Shown: positions 52,874-63,479, counted from the stretch's first letter. The stretch is 64,000 bases of DNA from Aspidapion aeneum (GCA_963576565.1 OY755039.1:140871369-140935368); one strand, 5' to 3'. Notes: generated from the sequence alone by a model not told the origin. Translations and numbers: made by a program.

Positions 52874-53180
52874 TATTTTGAATTGTATAGATTTTGAAGG
52901 ACTCACGTTGGGAAAAACGAAACCGAGATTTCAGATAATTTGACCTGTTTTTGTAGGCAGGTAAAGATAGGTTAGTAGGTACGAATGAATATGGTGTGTG
53001 TATCGCTGTTTTGGGAAAAACATTCAGTTATTCAAAAGAAATAACCTACCTACTTACGTTTTAGTGTTCTGTGCTACCTACTAAGTAATTTTAATAGAGG
53101 AGTAGTTATTTAAACACGTCTTCAGAGGTCGGTAAAGAGTGTTGAATTATCAGTGTGATAGTGTAACGGTCTTTTTTAAT

Positions 53181-54092
53181 ATGGCTGAATCCGTATATTC
53201 ATGTAATAAGTGTATTCATGAATGTGCGACAAAACAGGAACATGAAAGACATAAGCTAGTTCACAAAAAAATAAGTGAGTGTCGCGAAACGTTTAAGTGT
53301 TCTGAGTGCCTTTATGAGACAAAAACCAAATGTGGATTAGACAATCATATGCGTACCCATGATGAATTTCGAAAAAGGTTTCGATGTGACAAATGTCCAT
53401 ATACTACTTTAGGAGCTTATCACATAAAAAGGCATGAAAGAACTCACCAGTCAAATGATCTTTATGTCTTCAAATGTGACAAGTGTACGTATAAAGCCAA
53501 AGATAAAGGCTGTTTAAAAGTCCACTTATTGACTCACAAATCTGCAGATGAGGTTTTTATTTATCAGTGCAATAAATGTGTTTATCACAGTAGATTTAAA
53601 TCTAATCTTCAGTCCCATATGAATAATAGTCACCCAACGAATTTACCAGACATTCCGCTAGAATGCCATATATGTCAATATCAAACTAAAAAAAGAGAAA
53701 TTTTAGTTAAACATCTACGTTTAGCACACAAACCGAAACAAATGGTGGAATGTTATCATTGTGGATTTCAGACAAGATACAAGGGATCTTTAGAAATTCA
53801 TATAAAAATTCAGCACACTAACAACGCGGTTGTTTATAATTGTGAGGAGTGCAAGTTTAAATCCAAATGGAAGGGCGAACTTAAGAAGCACATATTATTA
53901 CTCCATCGGGAATGTGAAATGTTTGGGTGTCCTCACTGCAAGTATCGGTGCAAGACGAAGAGACATTTGAACAAACATGTTCAACTGGTTCATGAAAGAT
54001 CAAAACAACCACTCTTTAAATGTCCTGGCTGTAGTCTGTCTTCAGTGTATAAAAATACAATTACAAAACATCAAAAATTACTTAATCATTAA
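53181..54092 (+). CDS. C2H2 zinc-finger protein, ten fingers (paralogue D)
   Basis: This intronless 303-residue gene begins MAESVYSCNKCIH. The upstream in-frame ATG at 53139 lies in the conserved 5' flank shared with A and B, so 53181 is the better start. Ten C2H2 fingers, all ligands intact, finger 3 with H-x3-H. Finger 7 is KGSLEIH (Ile at helix +6, Glu at +5). Finger 5 ends SHMNNSH where A and B have SHINNSH. That Met becomes the start codon of the truncated copies E and F. Its 3' half and the following 1.3 kb were duplicated in tandem. Confidence 0.9.
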   Translation: MAESVYSCNKCIHECATKQEHERHKLVHKKISECRETFKCSECLYETKTKCGLDNHMRTHDEFRKRFRCDKCPYTTLGAYHIKRHERTHQSNDLYVFKCDKCTYKAKDKGCLKVHLLTHKSADEVFIYQCNKCVYHSRFKSNLQSHMNNSHPTNLPDIPLECHICQYQTKKREILVKHLRLAHKPKQMVECYHCGFQTRYKGSLEIHIKIQHTNNAVVYNCEECKFKSKWKGELKKHILLLHRECEMFGCPHCKYRCKTKRHLNKHVQLVHERSKQPLFKCPGCSLSSVYKNTITKHQKLLNH

Positions 54093-55376
54093 TATCAAAA
54101 AATATTAATCTTTAATAACATGTAAGTGTAATTTTTTTGAGTTAAAAAATAGTCATTTTGGGTTAGTTAAAATAACAGAATATTTAAAAGCTGTTACCGT
54201 TATTGTTACTAAGAATAACGGCAACATTCAGGACAAAAAAGATAGATTTTGGAACAATAAATATAACATAACACAAACGTTAACGTAGTAGTTTTACACT
54301 CCTTCTTCTTTTTGTTTATTTATATTTGTTTGCTTAATGTTATTAGATTTATGGCTTTTTACAAAACAAACTATCGAATTTTAGTAAAATATTCGACTGC
54401 ATTAAAAAAAAAAAACAATACAAAACTAACCTTAAAAAATAACGGTAACATTAAAGGACGGCCACCGTAAGTACCGGGCGTCGTTACCGTACATAACAAA
54501 AAAGGAGCGAGAAGCTGCTAATGCGCAGACTCAGTAATAACAATAACGGTAACAACGTGTAAAATACGCGACCCAAAATGTTCCTCTTAACAAACATTAT
54601 TGATCTTTAATAATATGTAAGTGTAATTTTTTTTTTGTAAAAAAATATATCATTTGGTTTAGCCGTTGTTGCTATATTTACATTTAAAAAATCTAATTAA
54701 GTTCAGGCCCTACATGTGAGATTTGAGCGATGCATTTAATGAGAGAAGTAACACACTTGGTATGAGACTCCCCCGAACATTTTACAAAGGGAAACTAATC
54801 CCCCCACCCCCGGCAGGGGGGTGGTTGCCCTCCCTTAAACTCGCTTTTTGACAGTCTTTTGCGAATAACTCGAAAACTGTCAACTTGTTAAAAAATTCTC
54901 AGATAATTTTTTAAATAGACAAAATCTTCTTTCCATCGGTGTACATCTAAAAGCAGTGGTGCACGTACCATAGGCGTACCATTAAGAGGTCAATTTTTTA
55001 AATCTAAATTTTTGTTTTTTTTGCGGTATTTTTTATCCTCAAAACATTGTTTTTCTCCAAAAAGTATTTTTAGTTTTAAAATCCATTATATACAGTTACA
55101 TCTTATATAAGTTAGATATTTATATTTCTAAAATATCCGCCTTTAGATAAAAATAAGTGTGTTTCTAGGAATATTTAAATCAATTAAAAATGGAATATTT
55201 ATTTTTGTAACTCAGTAAGTAATAAATTAAAATGAGTAAAAAATGATTTTTGGTTAATACCACTCAATTTTTCGAGTTGACTTTATATAAAGTGGTGGTA
55301 GGGGGCAATCACCCCTCAGCCTCCTCAAAAGTGCTCTTTGAGAGTATTTTGCTAATTATTTGCAAACTTTGAACTT

Positions 55377-55850
55377 ATGAATAATAGTCACCCAACGAAT
55401 TTACCAGACATTCCGCTAGAATGCCATATATGCCAATATCAAACTAAAAAAAGAGAAATTTTAGTTAAACATCTACGTTTAGCACACAAACCGAAACAAA
55501 TGGTGGAATGTTATCATTGTGGATTTCAGACAAGATACAAGGGATCTTTACAAAATCATATAGAAATTAAGCACACTGAAAACGCGGTTGTTTATTATTG
55601 CCAGGAATGCAAATTTAAATCCAAATGGAAGGGCGAACTTAAGAAGCACATATTATTACTCCATCGGGAATGTGAAATGTTTGGGTGTCCTCACTGCAAG
55701 TATCAGTGCAAGACGAAGAGACATTTGAACAAACATGTTCAACTGGTTCATGAAAGATCAAAACAACCACTCTTTAAATGTCCTGGTTGTAGTCAGTCTT
55801 CAGTGTATAAAAATACAATTACAAAACATCAAAAATTACTTAATCATTAA
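55377..55850 (+). CDS. Truncated C2H2 zinc-finger gene, five fingers (paralogue E)
   Basis: This 157-residue open frame starts MNNSHPTNLP, which is the tail of finger 5, and keeps complete fingers 6-10. The 5' half of the gene and its promoter are absent: the duplication breakpoint lies exactly before the ATG, in sequence taken from the downstream flank. All ligands of the five fingers are intact and there is no stop. Finger 7 is KGSLQNH (Asn at helix +6), followed by IEIKHTENAVVYYCQEC, and finger 10 reads QSSVYK. Whether it is transcribed is unknown. It may be a pseudogene that is still open because it is young. Confidence 0.65.
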   Translation: MNNSHPTNLPDIPLECHICQYQTKKREILVKHLRLAHKPKQMVECYHCGFQTRYKGSLQNHIEIKHTENAVVYYCQECKFKSKWKGELKKHILLLHRECEMFGCPHCKYQCKTKRHLNKHVQLVHERSKQPLFKCPGCSQSSVYKNTITKHQKLLNH

Positions 55851-57141
55851 TATCAAAAAATATTAATCTTTAATAACATGTAAGTGTAATTTTTTTGAGT
55901 TAAAAAATAGAGTCATTTTGGGTTAGTTAAAATAACAGAATATTTAACAGCTGTTACCGTTATTGTTACTAAGAATAACGGCAACATTCGGGACAAAAAA
56001 GATAGATTTTTGGAACAATAAATATAACATAACACAAACGTTAACGTAGTAGTTTTACACTCCTTCTTCTTTTTGTTTATTTATATTTGTTTGCTTAATG
56101 TTATTAGATTTATGGCTTTTTACAAAACAAACTATCGAATTTTAGTAAAATATTCGACTGCATTAAAAAAAAAACAATACAAAACTAACCTTAAAAAATA
56201 ACGGTAACATTAAAGGACGGCCACCGTAAGTACCGGGCGTCGTTACCGTACATAACAAAAAAGGAGCGAGATGATGCTAATGCGCAGACTCAGTAATAAC
56301 AATAACGGTAACAACGTGTAAAATACGCGACCCAAAATGTTCCTATTAACAAAAATTATTGATCTTTAATAATATGTAAGTGTAATTTTTTTTTGTAAAA
56401 AAATATATCATTTGGTTTAGCCGTTGTTGCTATATTTACATTTAAAAAATCTAATTAAGTTCAGGCCCTACATGTGAGATTTGAGCGATGCATTTAATGA
56501 GAGAAGTAACACACTTGGTATGAGACTCCCCCGAACATTTTACAAAGGGAAACTAATCCCCCCCCACCCCCGGCAGGGGGGTGGTTGCCCTCCCTTAAAC
56601 TCGCTTTTTGACAGTCTTTTGCGAATAACTCGAAAACTGTCAACTTGTTAAAAAATTCTCAGATAATTTTTTAAATAGACAAAATCTTCTTTCCATCGAT
56701 GTACATAAGCTCTAAAAGCAGTGGTGCACGTACCATAGGCGTACCATTAAGAGGTCAATTTTTTAAATCTAAATTTTTGTTTTTTTTGCGGTATTTTTTA
56801 TCCTCAAAACATTGTTTTTCTCCAAAAAGTATTTTTAGTTTTAAAATCCATTATATACAGTTACATCTTATATAAGTTAGATATTTATATTTCTAAAATA
56901 TCCGCCTTTAGATAAAAATAAGTGTGTTTCTAGGAATATTTAAATCAATTAAAAATGGAATATTTATTTTTGTAACTCAGTAAGTAATAAATTAAAATGA
57001 GTAAAAAATGATTTTTGGTTAATACCACTCAATTTTTCGAGTTGACTTTATATAAAGTGGTGGTAGGGGGCAATCACCCCTCAGCCTCCTCAAAAGTGCT
57101 CTTTGAGAGTATTTTGCTAATTATTTGCAAACTTTGAATTT

Positions 57142-57615
57142 ATGAATAATAGTCACCCAACGAATTTACCAGACATTCCGCTAGAATGCCATATATGCCA
57201 ATATCGAACTAAAAAAAGAGAAATTTTAGTTAAACATCTACGTTTAGCACACAAACCGAAACAAATGGTGGAATGTTATCATTGTGGATTTCAGACAAGA
57301 TACAAGGGATCTTTACAAAAACATATAGAAATTAAGCACACTGAAAACGCGGTTGTTTATTATTGCCAGGAGTGCAAATTTAAATCCAAATGGAAGGGCG
57401 AACTTAAAAAGCACATATTATTACTCCATCGGGAATGTGAAATGTTTGGGTGTCCTCACTGCAAGTATCGGTGCAAGACGAAGAGACATTTGAACAAACA
57501 TGTTCAACTAGTTCATGAAAGATCAAAACAACCACTCTTTAAATGTCCTGGTTGTAGTCTGTCTTCAGTGTATAAAAATACAATAGCAAAACATCAAAAA
57601 TTACTTAATCATTAA
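57142..57615 (+). CDS. Truncated C2H2 zinc-finger gene, five fingers (paralogue F)
   Basis: This 157-residue open frame has the same structure as paralogue E: MNNSHPTNLP start, then fingers 6-10 with all Cys and His in place. Finger 7 is KGSLQKH (Lys at helix +6) and finger 10 ends NTIAKH. Upstream sequence is the duplicated flank of E and carries no zinc-finger promoter. It shares HTENAVVYYCQEC with E against HTNNAVVYNCEEC in D, so E and F descend from one truncated ancestor or D was later changed. Confidence 0.65.
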   Translation: MNNSHPTNLPDIPLECHICQYRTKKREILVKHLRLAHKPKQMVECYHCGFQTRYKGSLQKHIEIKHTENAVVYYCQECKFKSKWKGELKKHILLLHRECEMFGCPHCKYRCKTKRHLNKHVQLVHERSKQPLFKCPGCSLSSVYKNTIAKHQKLLNH

Positions 57616-57960
57616 TAAAAAAAATGATTTATCTTTAATAACAGTGTAATTTGTTTGAGTTAAAAAATAGAGACATTTTGGGTCAGTTAAAATAACAGAA
57701 AATTTAACAGCTGTTACCGTTATTGTTATTAAGAATAACGGCATCATTCAGGACAAAAAAATAGATTTTGGAACAATAAAGATAACATAACACAAACGTT
57801 AATTTAGTAGCTTCACACTCCTTCATCTTTTTGTTTATTTATATTTGTTTATTTAGTTTAATTAGAACTAACCTTAAAAAATAACGGTAACAATAGTATT
57901 AAAAAAATTAGAAAAATAGTTATTTTTATTTTAAGTTTAATATATAGGGTGTTTCGTAAG

Positions 57961-58610
57961 AGATTTACCAATGTTTATAACTTTGCAATATTCATTTGTT
58001 TTGTTAGATAATATTTTCTGGCAGTTTAGGATATCCCTTATGACTTTTTTTATAAGCACATTAGATCTTGGTTGAAATATACGTAAGTACCCTGTACAGG
58101 GTGTCCAAATTCGATGTTTTTGGGGTGTCTTAGCTGAGATAGAAAAAAACTGACTCCTACTTGAGAAACGGATATGACAACAGCATTTTGATATAGGAAA
58201 CCGTTCAAAGTCTGCATTTAGCGGCCTAAAACTTTTTATTTATGAAAATATCATTTTCCCGTAAATATCTTTTTATAGAATATTTAAAAATAATCCAATT
58301 GATAAATTGAATATCATCTGTGACTTTGAGATATTGTATAAAATTGATATTTCTTTATAAAATGACCCCTGTTAATTGATATTCTTATGTAAGTAAGTAA
58401 ATATGTAGTTTGTGTCACGGTAGAGGCTAAACGGCTAAACGGATTTTGAAAAAAAAAGGTGCTGTTGAATTGCTACTGATCCCGAAGGTGCTATAGGCTA
58501 TATTTTTTTAAACAGGAATCAACATGGCGGTCTGCAGACGCCATTTTGTCACATGATGCAGGCTTTAAGGCATAGAAATTATCTAAATTTCAGGCGATTT
58601 TATTGAAATT
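57961..58610. other. Unassigned sequence with MITE-end-like words
   Basis: TATAGGGTGTTTCGTAAGAG (57946) and GTACAGGGTGTCCAAATTCG (58094) resemble ends of CAGGGTG-type MITEs. The stretch CTAAACGGCTAAACGGATTTTG at 58428 resembles the module after the microsatellite in families T and U. No gene. Confidence 0.5.
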
Positions 58611-58739
58611 CCTTTGATTACCAATTGCAAATGTCCTTTAATTTGCTGTGGTTACTTTGTAGCCCTCCCTGCTCCCACCCATCTCCCCTACTGTCATTCT
58701 CCCCACCCTATTCAAAAACCATATTCTAATAATTTTATC

Positions 58740-59250
58740 AAATATAGAGCGATTTCAAAAAAAATTTCTGCATACGCTTTCAGATTTTTTTTCCAACACC
58801 ATTTTACTAGCCCCCCCCCGCCTCTCCCTCCCCCCTTGCCGCTATACTTATTAGTAATAGTTATAGCTATAACCTTCACAAATAGAAAGTGATTTCAAAA
58901 GTTCTTTCTGCACACGCTTGAAGACTTTTTTCCAACATCATTTTACTAGTTTCCGCCTCCCTCTCTTCCCCCCTCCCTCCTTATTAGTAGTAGATGTAGC
59001 TATACCTTTCACAAATATAGAGCGATTTCAAAAATTCTTTCTGCACACGCTTTAATACTTTTTCCAAGACCATTTTACTAGTTTCCCCCTTCTTTTCCCT
59101 CTCTTCTCCCCATCCTCCTTATTAGTAATAGTTTTAGCTATACCTTCCACAAATTTAGAGCGATTTCAAAAATTCTTTCGGCACACGCTTTAAGATTTTT
59201 TTTTACACCATTTTACGAGTTCCCTCCTCCTTCTCTCCTCCCCCACCTTC
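58740..59250. repeat. Tandem repeat, about 133-140 bp unit, four copies
   Basis: The word GCGATTTCAAAA (once GTGATTTCAAAA) occurs at about 58749, 58889, 59022 and 59160. It is followed by TTCTTTCTGCACACGCTT, then TTTCCAACACCATTTTAC, a C/T-rich tract and TATTAGTAATAGTT. The C/T tracts vary most. Confidence 0.85.
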
Positions 59251-59383
59251 ACTCAATGGAAGGTAACACTGTTCGCGTCCGTAGAAAATCTACAATGTAC
59301 TTTTTGGGTGAAGCTAAATGAATTGTAAATACATAGTGCTTTTTATAAGTCTGAATAAGAATTAAACCTAAAAGTTGGAAATA

Positions 59384-59642
59384 AAAAAATTGAATAAAAA
59401 AAAACATCCAACTGCTAAATTTACTTGTAACTACTAGTCGCAGTTGGGTACAAAATTACCCAATAACCTGATTCATGAAAATACAAAACTGTATAATTTC
59501 GTAAGTGCACTTTGGGCATCAAAACTAAAAGTTGAAGCATGTCGTACATTATAGGTATACCTATCAATTTTGTACTCAACTGCGACTAGTACTTAAAAGT
59601 AAATTTAGCAGTTAGATGTTTTTTTTATTCAAATTTTTTTAT
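59384..59642. mobile_element. MITE with about 70-bp inverted ends
   Basis: The left end AAAACATCCAACTGCTAAA...ACTAGTCGCAGTTGGGTAC is repeated inverted on the right (GTACTCAACTGCGACTAGT...TTTAGCAGTTAGATG). It is about 259 bp in total and non-coding. The TSD cannot be read in the A/T-rich flanks. Confidence 0.8.
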
Positions 59643-60269
59643 ATATATTTTTGTTTTAATTTTATATTTTAATTTGTTTACTAGGTTCAAAATATTTCAA
59701 AAATAAATTAATAAAAAACAGAAATTAATTAACAGATAATTTAAAAAATTAAAATACAGACAACAATAAAAAAAATTAGAAAAGTAAAATATTGAGTGTG
59801 ATGCGTCATTTTAAAGAAAATTTCACGATTTATTTTAAAAATCGAAGAAAAAATACCAACTTGCAAAATGCAATTTTTCAAAAACTAAATGTGACAGATA
59901 AAATTTAATTACACTGTTTTTACTTTTCTCTCTTCTCACTTAGATCTCAAAAACATCGAATTTGCAACAACCTGTACATGGTGATTGTTTATAATGGCAA
60001 CATCCCTGTTTCTCGATTATTATTTGTCCTATAAGAACCAAACAAAAAGTGTATTTCTTCAGAAATTATAGCTATATTTTTCTGCTACAAGGTAAAAAAA
60101 ATTGTCTTAGATCAAAGCAAATTGCTTTGAAGTAAAATAATGTGTGCTTTCCTATTCACCAAGAGAGTATTTTCTTGATTTAGCATAAAAAATGTCTGGG
60201 CTCTTTATTTTAATGTGAAAAAGAAATTGTTTTATTACAAATTAGAACTGAATTAATTAATAATGGATC

Positions 60270-60825
60270 GTTCATACTCGTCTTTTGTCTAGTCTTTTGT
60301 CTTGGTTTAGTCATATGTCTTGTCATAAGAAAGTTAAAACCACTGTTTCTTATGGAAGTGTTCATACAATGCTTTTGTTTTTGATTAGTCTTTGTCTTAA
60401 GAGTTGCCAACTTTCAATCCTTAGGACAACGACTAAGACGAGTGACAGACATCAGCTGATATTTGTTGTTTTTTTTTACAGAGCGTCCGAAGAACGCAAG
60501 CGCGCGGCCGAAATTTTGAATTTACCGCTATTAATCATGTTTTTAACAGAAAATCTTAACCTAACCTCAAAATTTTATTTGTTTTTATTTTCTTTTTCGC
60601 TTTTGTTCTTTCGTGCACAGGTTAGGTTAAATAAGATTGTTTTGTGTAGAAAATGACTTTTGAAAAGGGGCCTTTTTATTGAAATTGAATTCTTTTTCAG
60701 TGGGTTATGACTAAGACTAATCAAAAATAAAAAACGAGTATGAACAGCCGATTTTGTTTAAGACAGCTAAGACTAATCAAAGGACAAAGACTAATCAAAA
60801 ACAAAAGACTAAGACGAGTATGAAC
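60270..60825. mobile_element. MITE with GTTCATACTCGTCTT ends
   Basis: The left end GTTCATACTCGTCTTTTGTC and the right end GACTAAGACGAGTATGAAC are inverted. Just inside each are several GTCTTNGTCTT/GACTAATCAAAA words repeated in tandem, on the right with a second inner copy of CGAGTATGAAC (60736). It is about 556 bp. The open frame 60285-60656 crosses it without known motifs. Confidence 0.8.
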
Positions 60826-61084
60826 AATACTTAAGGCACCGTTTTCTCTGGAAGCAAAATATTACTTATATGAAGACAATTTGCTTTATTACACAATGGA
60901 GTATACTGAAACAAAACTTTTATAGAAGAAAAATAAAGTCTTATTTCAAGATTAAACGTTACGTTGAACTAAAAAGAAATATTTTAATTCAAAACGAATT
61001 GTTTTAAGGTAAATCAATTTATTCAAGAAAACAACGTGTTTACATTGTAGACAAAAATTTTTACCGTGTACATACAAAGATATA

Positions 61085-61398
61085 CAGGGTGTCCTAGATA
61101 AAAGTAACTACGGTGAATAAAAAGACCTTTTCAACCGTGTATAACAAACCTATCTTTAGATGATGGAAAATGTAAATTTATTTAATAAAAGCAGTTTTTC
61201 TATTAGTTGGCTATAAAACAAATGCCGTAGGTCTGTTTGTTGTCATAACAATTTTTTGATATTTCTTGAGTTATAATGCTAATTAAATTTATTATGGAAA
61301 GGTTTCCAAATTGGAAATAATTGGACTTATGTGTCTATGTATGTATCTCTTACTGTTTCTAAAAACCCCATGTAGTTACTTTTATTTGGGACACCCTG
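61085..61398. mobile_element. TA-flanked MITE, CAGGGTGTCC ends
   Basis: The ends CAGGGTGTCCTAGATAAAAG and its inverse CTTTTATTTGGGACACCCTG (314 bp total) are flanked by TA on both sides (61083-61084 and 61399-61400). GTAACTAC follows each end. A partial copy is at 35214. It is probably a Tc1/mariner-type derivative. Confidence 0.85.
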
Positions 61399-61580
61399 TA
61401 GATACATAAATTTATTTTTATAGCTTTTTAGTTTGTGCCATTAGTTTGTATTGCCACTTGAAAAAAAATATATGAAAATTAAAATTAAACACATTTTTTT
61501 TATTGAAAAAAAATCATTCGGCCATGGTAAGAATTGCTATACAACGCGTTATCAACCCTATCAGAATTTAATAATTTATA

Positions 61581-61870
61581 CCGGGTCGGCCAAATAAACC
61601 GGACAATTTTCTTTTCATTATAACTTTTGAACTGTACCATCGATTTTAAATCTTGCAAATCCAAGATGGCGGACAAAATTAAATTGTACCCTTCAAATAT
61701 ACTCGTTTATTCTTGTGTTGCGAACATGTTTTAATTATTTTTTTAAATCAGTAAAAAAGCTGCATCCTTGCCACGCACAACAAGGTACGAATCAGCAAAA
61801 TCGGTTCAGTAGTTCTAAAAAAAATGGGGTCTCGGCCCCCCAAGATATATTCCTGGGTGCGCCGCTGGTC
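61581..61870. repeat. Fragment of the CCGGGTGGG foldback joined to a hAT-like end
   Basis: It starts CCGGGTCGGCCAAATAAACC after TA and runs parallel to the arm of 31641-34411 (AAGATGGCGGAC, CGCACAACAAGGTACGAATC). At about 61826 it switches to GGGGTCTCGGCCCCCCAAG and TCCTGGGTGCGCCGCTGG, the right end of a CAGTGGCG-type MITE. Confidence 0.75.
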
Positions 61871-62303
61871 ATACACCTACAGGGCCTTCAATATACACGA
61901 GGAAAACTTTTTAATGCATGGCGATAGCATTGACACGACAAAAAAAACATAAAGTTGGTCCATAAAAATTTTATGCATTTGTTTTTCGTAAGTTTCCTGG
62001 CATTAAACATATTAGATTATTCATGTGGTATTAAATTAGGGTGACCATAATATGTCTTCAGCGTAAAGGAGGGCATCGAGGATAGAAAAACTGATTTTGG
62101 ATAAAAAAACCGGACATTTTAAAAAACTTTCCAAAAAAAAAGTCTTCCAAAAAAACTTGGTGACTAAAAAAAAAGTCTTCCAAAAAAATTTGATGATGAA
62201 ACAAAACAAAAAAATTTTCAAATACCAAATTGCAAATAATACAAGGACCTAAAACCATAAACAACAAGTGAAATTAAAGAAAGAAGAATTATAAAAAAGT
62301 TTC

Positions 62304-62373
62304 TCTTCGGCGGGGACTGGAACCCGGATCTCTTGCTCTGTACGCAAACGCCCTTTCATTAAGCCACCAAAGA
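62304..62373 (-). repeat. tRNA-Arg-like sequence, minus copy
   Basis: On the minus strand it reads TCTTTGGTGGCTTAATGAAAG at the 5' end and GGGTTCCAGTCCCC in the T arm, closing with CCGAAGA. The acceptor stem pairs, but the anticodon loop is GTACAGA (ACA at the anticodon position) and the T stem has a mismatch. It is a decayed relative of the plus copy, not a working tRNA. Confidence 0.65.
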
Positions 62374-62536
62374 TTATACATAAATTTGAGTTTTCATACC
62401 TTTCACAGTGGGAAAGAAGAATGATAAAAATCAGGTAAATTGGCTTGGTCAAGTTAATACCCTGAGGATTTCTTGTTCTTGTATTGACACACCACACACA
62501 TGCATAGGTAGAAGTTTTCCGAAAATTTATGTATGA

Positions 62537-62606
62537 TCTTTGGTGGCGTAATGAAAAAGCGTTTGCGTACGGAGCAAGAGATCCGGGTTCGAGTCCCGGC
62601 CGAAGA
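62537..62606 (+). tRNA. tRNA-Arg(ACG)-like sequence, probably SINE head or pseudogene
   Basis: This 70-nt sequence folds as a cloverleaf. Acceptor TCTTTGG/CCGAAGA pairs over 7 bp with one T-G. The anticodon stem is TTTGC/GCAAG with loop GTACGGA (anticodon ACG). The T arm is CCGGG-TTCGAGT-CCCGG, which includes a good Pol III B box. The TGGCGTAATG..AGCG D arm resembles eukaryotic tRNA-Arg(ACG) but pairs poorly. The inverted copy next to it and the repeat context argue for a tRNA-derived element. A real tRNA gene is possible but less likely. Confidence 0.5.
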
Positions 62607-62647
62607 GAAACTTTTTTATAATTCATCTTTCTTTAATTTCACTTGTT

Positions 62648-63378
62648 AAACAAAAATACTCTGCCAGTATATAGGCCCCTAAGCTCACACTAGGTACTAT
62701 AGTTATAGTGTACGTGTGAGCTAATATAACTAAAAACTGAAATATATTTTATTTAACTCCAGATTAAATTACCTTTCGTTTGATACCACACAAGCCATGT
62801 TTTTAATTAAACTCAAATTTTTGAAATCTACCCCCCACCCTTAAAAAAAACAAGAACTAAAATGTATTTTGTTTAACTCCGGACTCAATTACCTTTCGTT
62901 CGATATCACACATGCCATATTTTTACGTAAATTCTAATTTTTGAAATCTACACCCACCCTTAAAAAAAAAACTAAAATGTATTTTCTTTAACTCCAGACT
63001 CAATTACCTTTCGTTTGATATCATGCACGCCATATTTTCACATAAACTCTAATTTTTAAAATCTACCCCTACCCTTTTATTTGGATTGTGTTTGATGGAT
63101 TTTGTTCATTTTTAAATGGGACCATCTCGACCCAAGACCCAGCCCAGGTACTAAATTTCATTGAAATCGGGCAAGCCGTTTTTGAGTTATGCGTGTTGGT
63201 CGTTACAGACAGACATACAGACAGACAGACAGACAGACGGCGCAACAAAAAAGGTTCAAAATCATCTGAAACGCAAAGATATATAAAAATTTTTGAAATC
63301 GGAGCAACTTTTTTCTTCGAGAAATAATTAGGATCACCATAGCTCACACTACTATAGTATAGTATATGTGTGAGCTAA
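62648..63378 (-). mobile_element. Family T MITE, full-length minus copy
   Basis: It starts ATACTCTGCCAGTATATAGG and the 3' hairpin TAAGCTCACACTAGG...ACGTGTGAGCTA. It then has three internal blocks with ACTCC(A/G)GACT and CCTTTCGTT(T/C)GATA and a (CAGA)n tract (63206-63238), and ends with the 5' hairpin TAGCTCACACTACTATAGTA...TGTGTGAGCTA. It is the most complete copy in the window. The peptides with LSVCLSV repeats on either strand are translated microsatellite. Confidence 0.88.
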
Positions 63379-63479
63379 AAGTTCTCTCTCTTGCGTCGCC
63401 AAGAAAGCCGGACGAAAAAAAAGAAATTTTAATTTAGCCCAAAAAGCCGGACTTGATCCGGACGTATGGTCACCCTAAT

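Larger units (their letters stand above)
53619..57960. repeat. Tandem duplication of the 3' half of gene D and its flank
   Basis: The unit runs from the ATGAATAATAGTCACC of finger 5 through the stop codon and about 1.29 kb of downstream sequence (copies begin about 53619, 55377 and 57142; spacing of the last two 1765 bp). The downstream part has the TTACCGTTATTGTTA/AACGGTAACA words and the left end of the GTTCAGGCCC element. The third copy of the flank decays and ends near 57900. Confidence 0.9.
62263..62647. repeat. Inverted pair of tRNA-Arg-derived (SINE-like) repeats
   Basis: Arms 62263-62400 and 62510-62647 are reverse complements with a constant coordinate sum of 124910. Each arm holds a 70-nt tRNA-like sequence followed by AACTTTTTTATAATTC and CTTTCTTTAATTTCAC. 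The spacer (about 110 bp) has CACACCACACACATGC. Two insertions of a tRNA-derived SINE in opposite directions, or a foldback element that captured a tRNA, would both explain this. Confidence 0.75.
62039..63475. mobile_element. TA-flanked element, GGGTGACCATA ends, with nested repeats
   Basis: The ends GGGTGACCATA and TATGGTCACCC are flanked by TA (62037-62038 and 63476-63477). GCCGGAC and TTTTTTTTCGTCC-type words lie next to the ends. The interior is occupied by a tRNA-related inverted pair (62263-62647) and a family T MITE (62648-63378). A right-end fragment of the family is at 45350-46165. Confidence 0.78.

Noticed and set aside
53139..53180. Upstream ATG of zinc-finger gene D adding 14 residues
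   Set aside because: The same region is non-coding 5' flank in A and B, and all full paralogues align from the second ATG.
62304..62373. Functional tRNA on the minus strand
   Set aside because: The anticodon loop and T arm carry changes, the D arm does not pair, and it is one arm of an inverted repeat.
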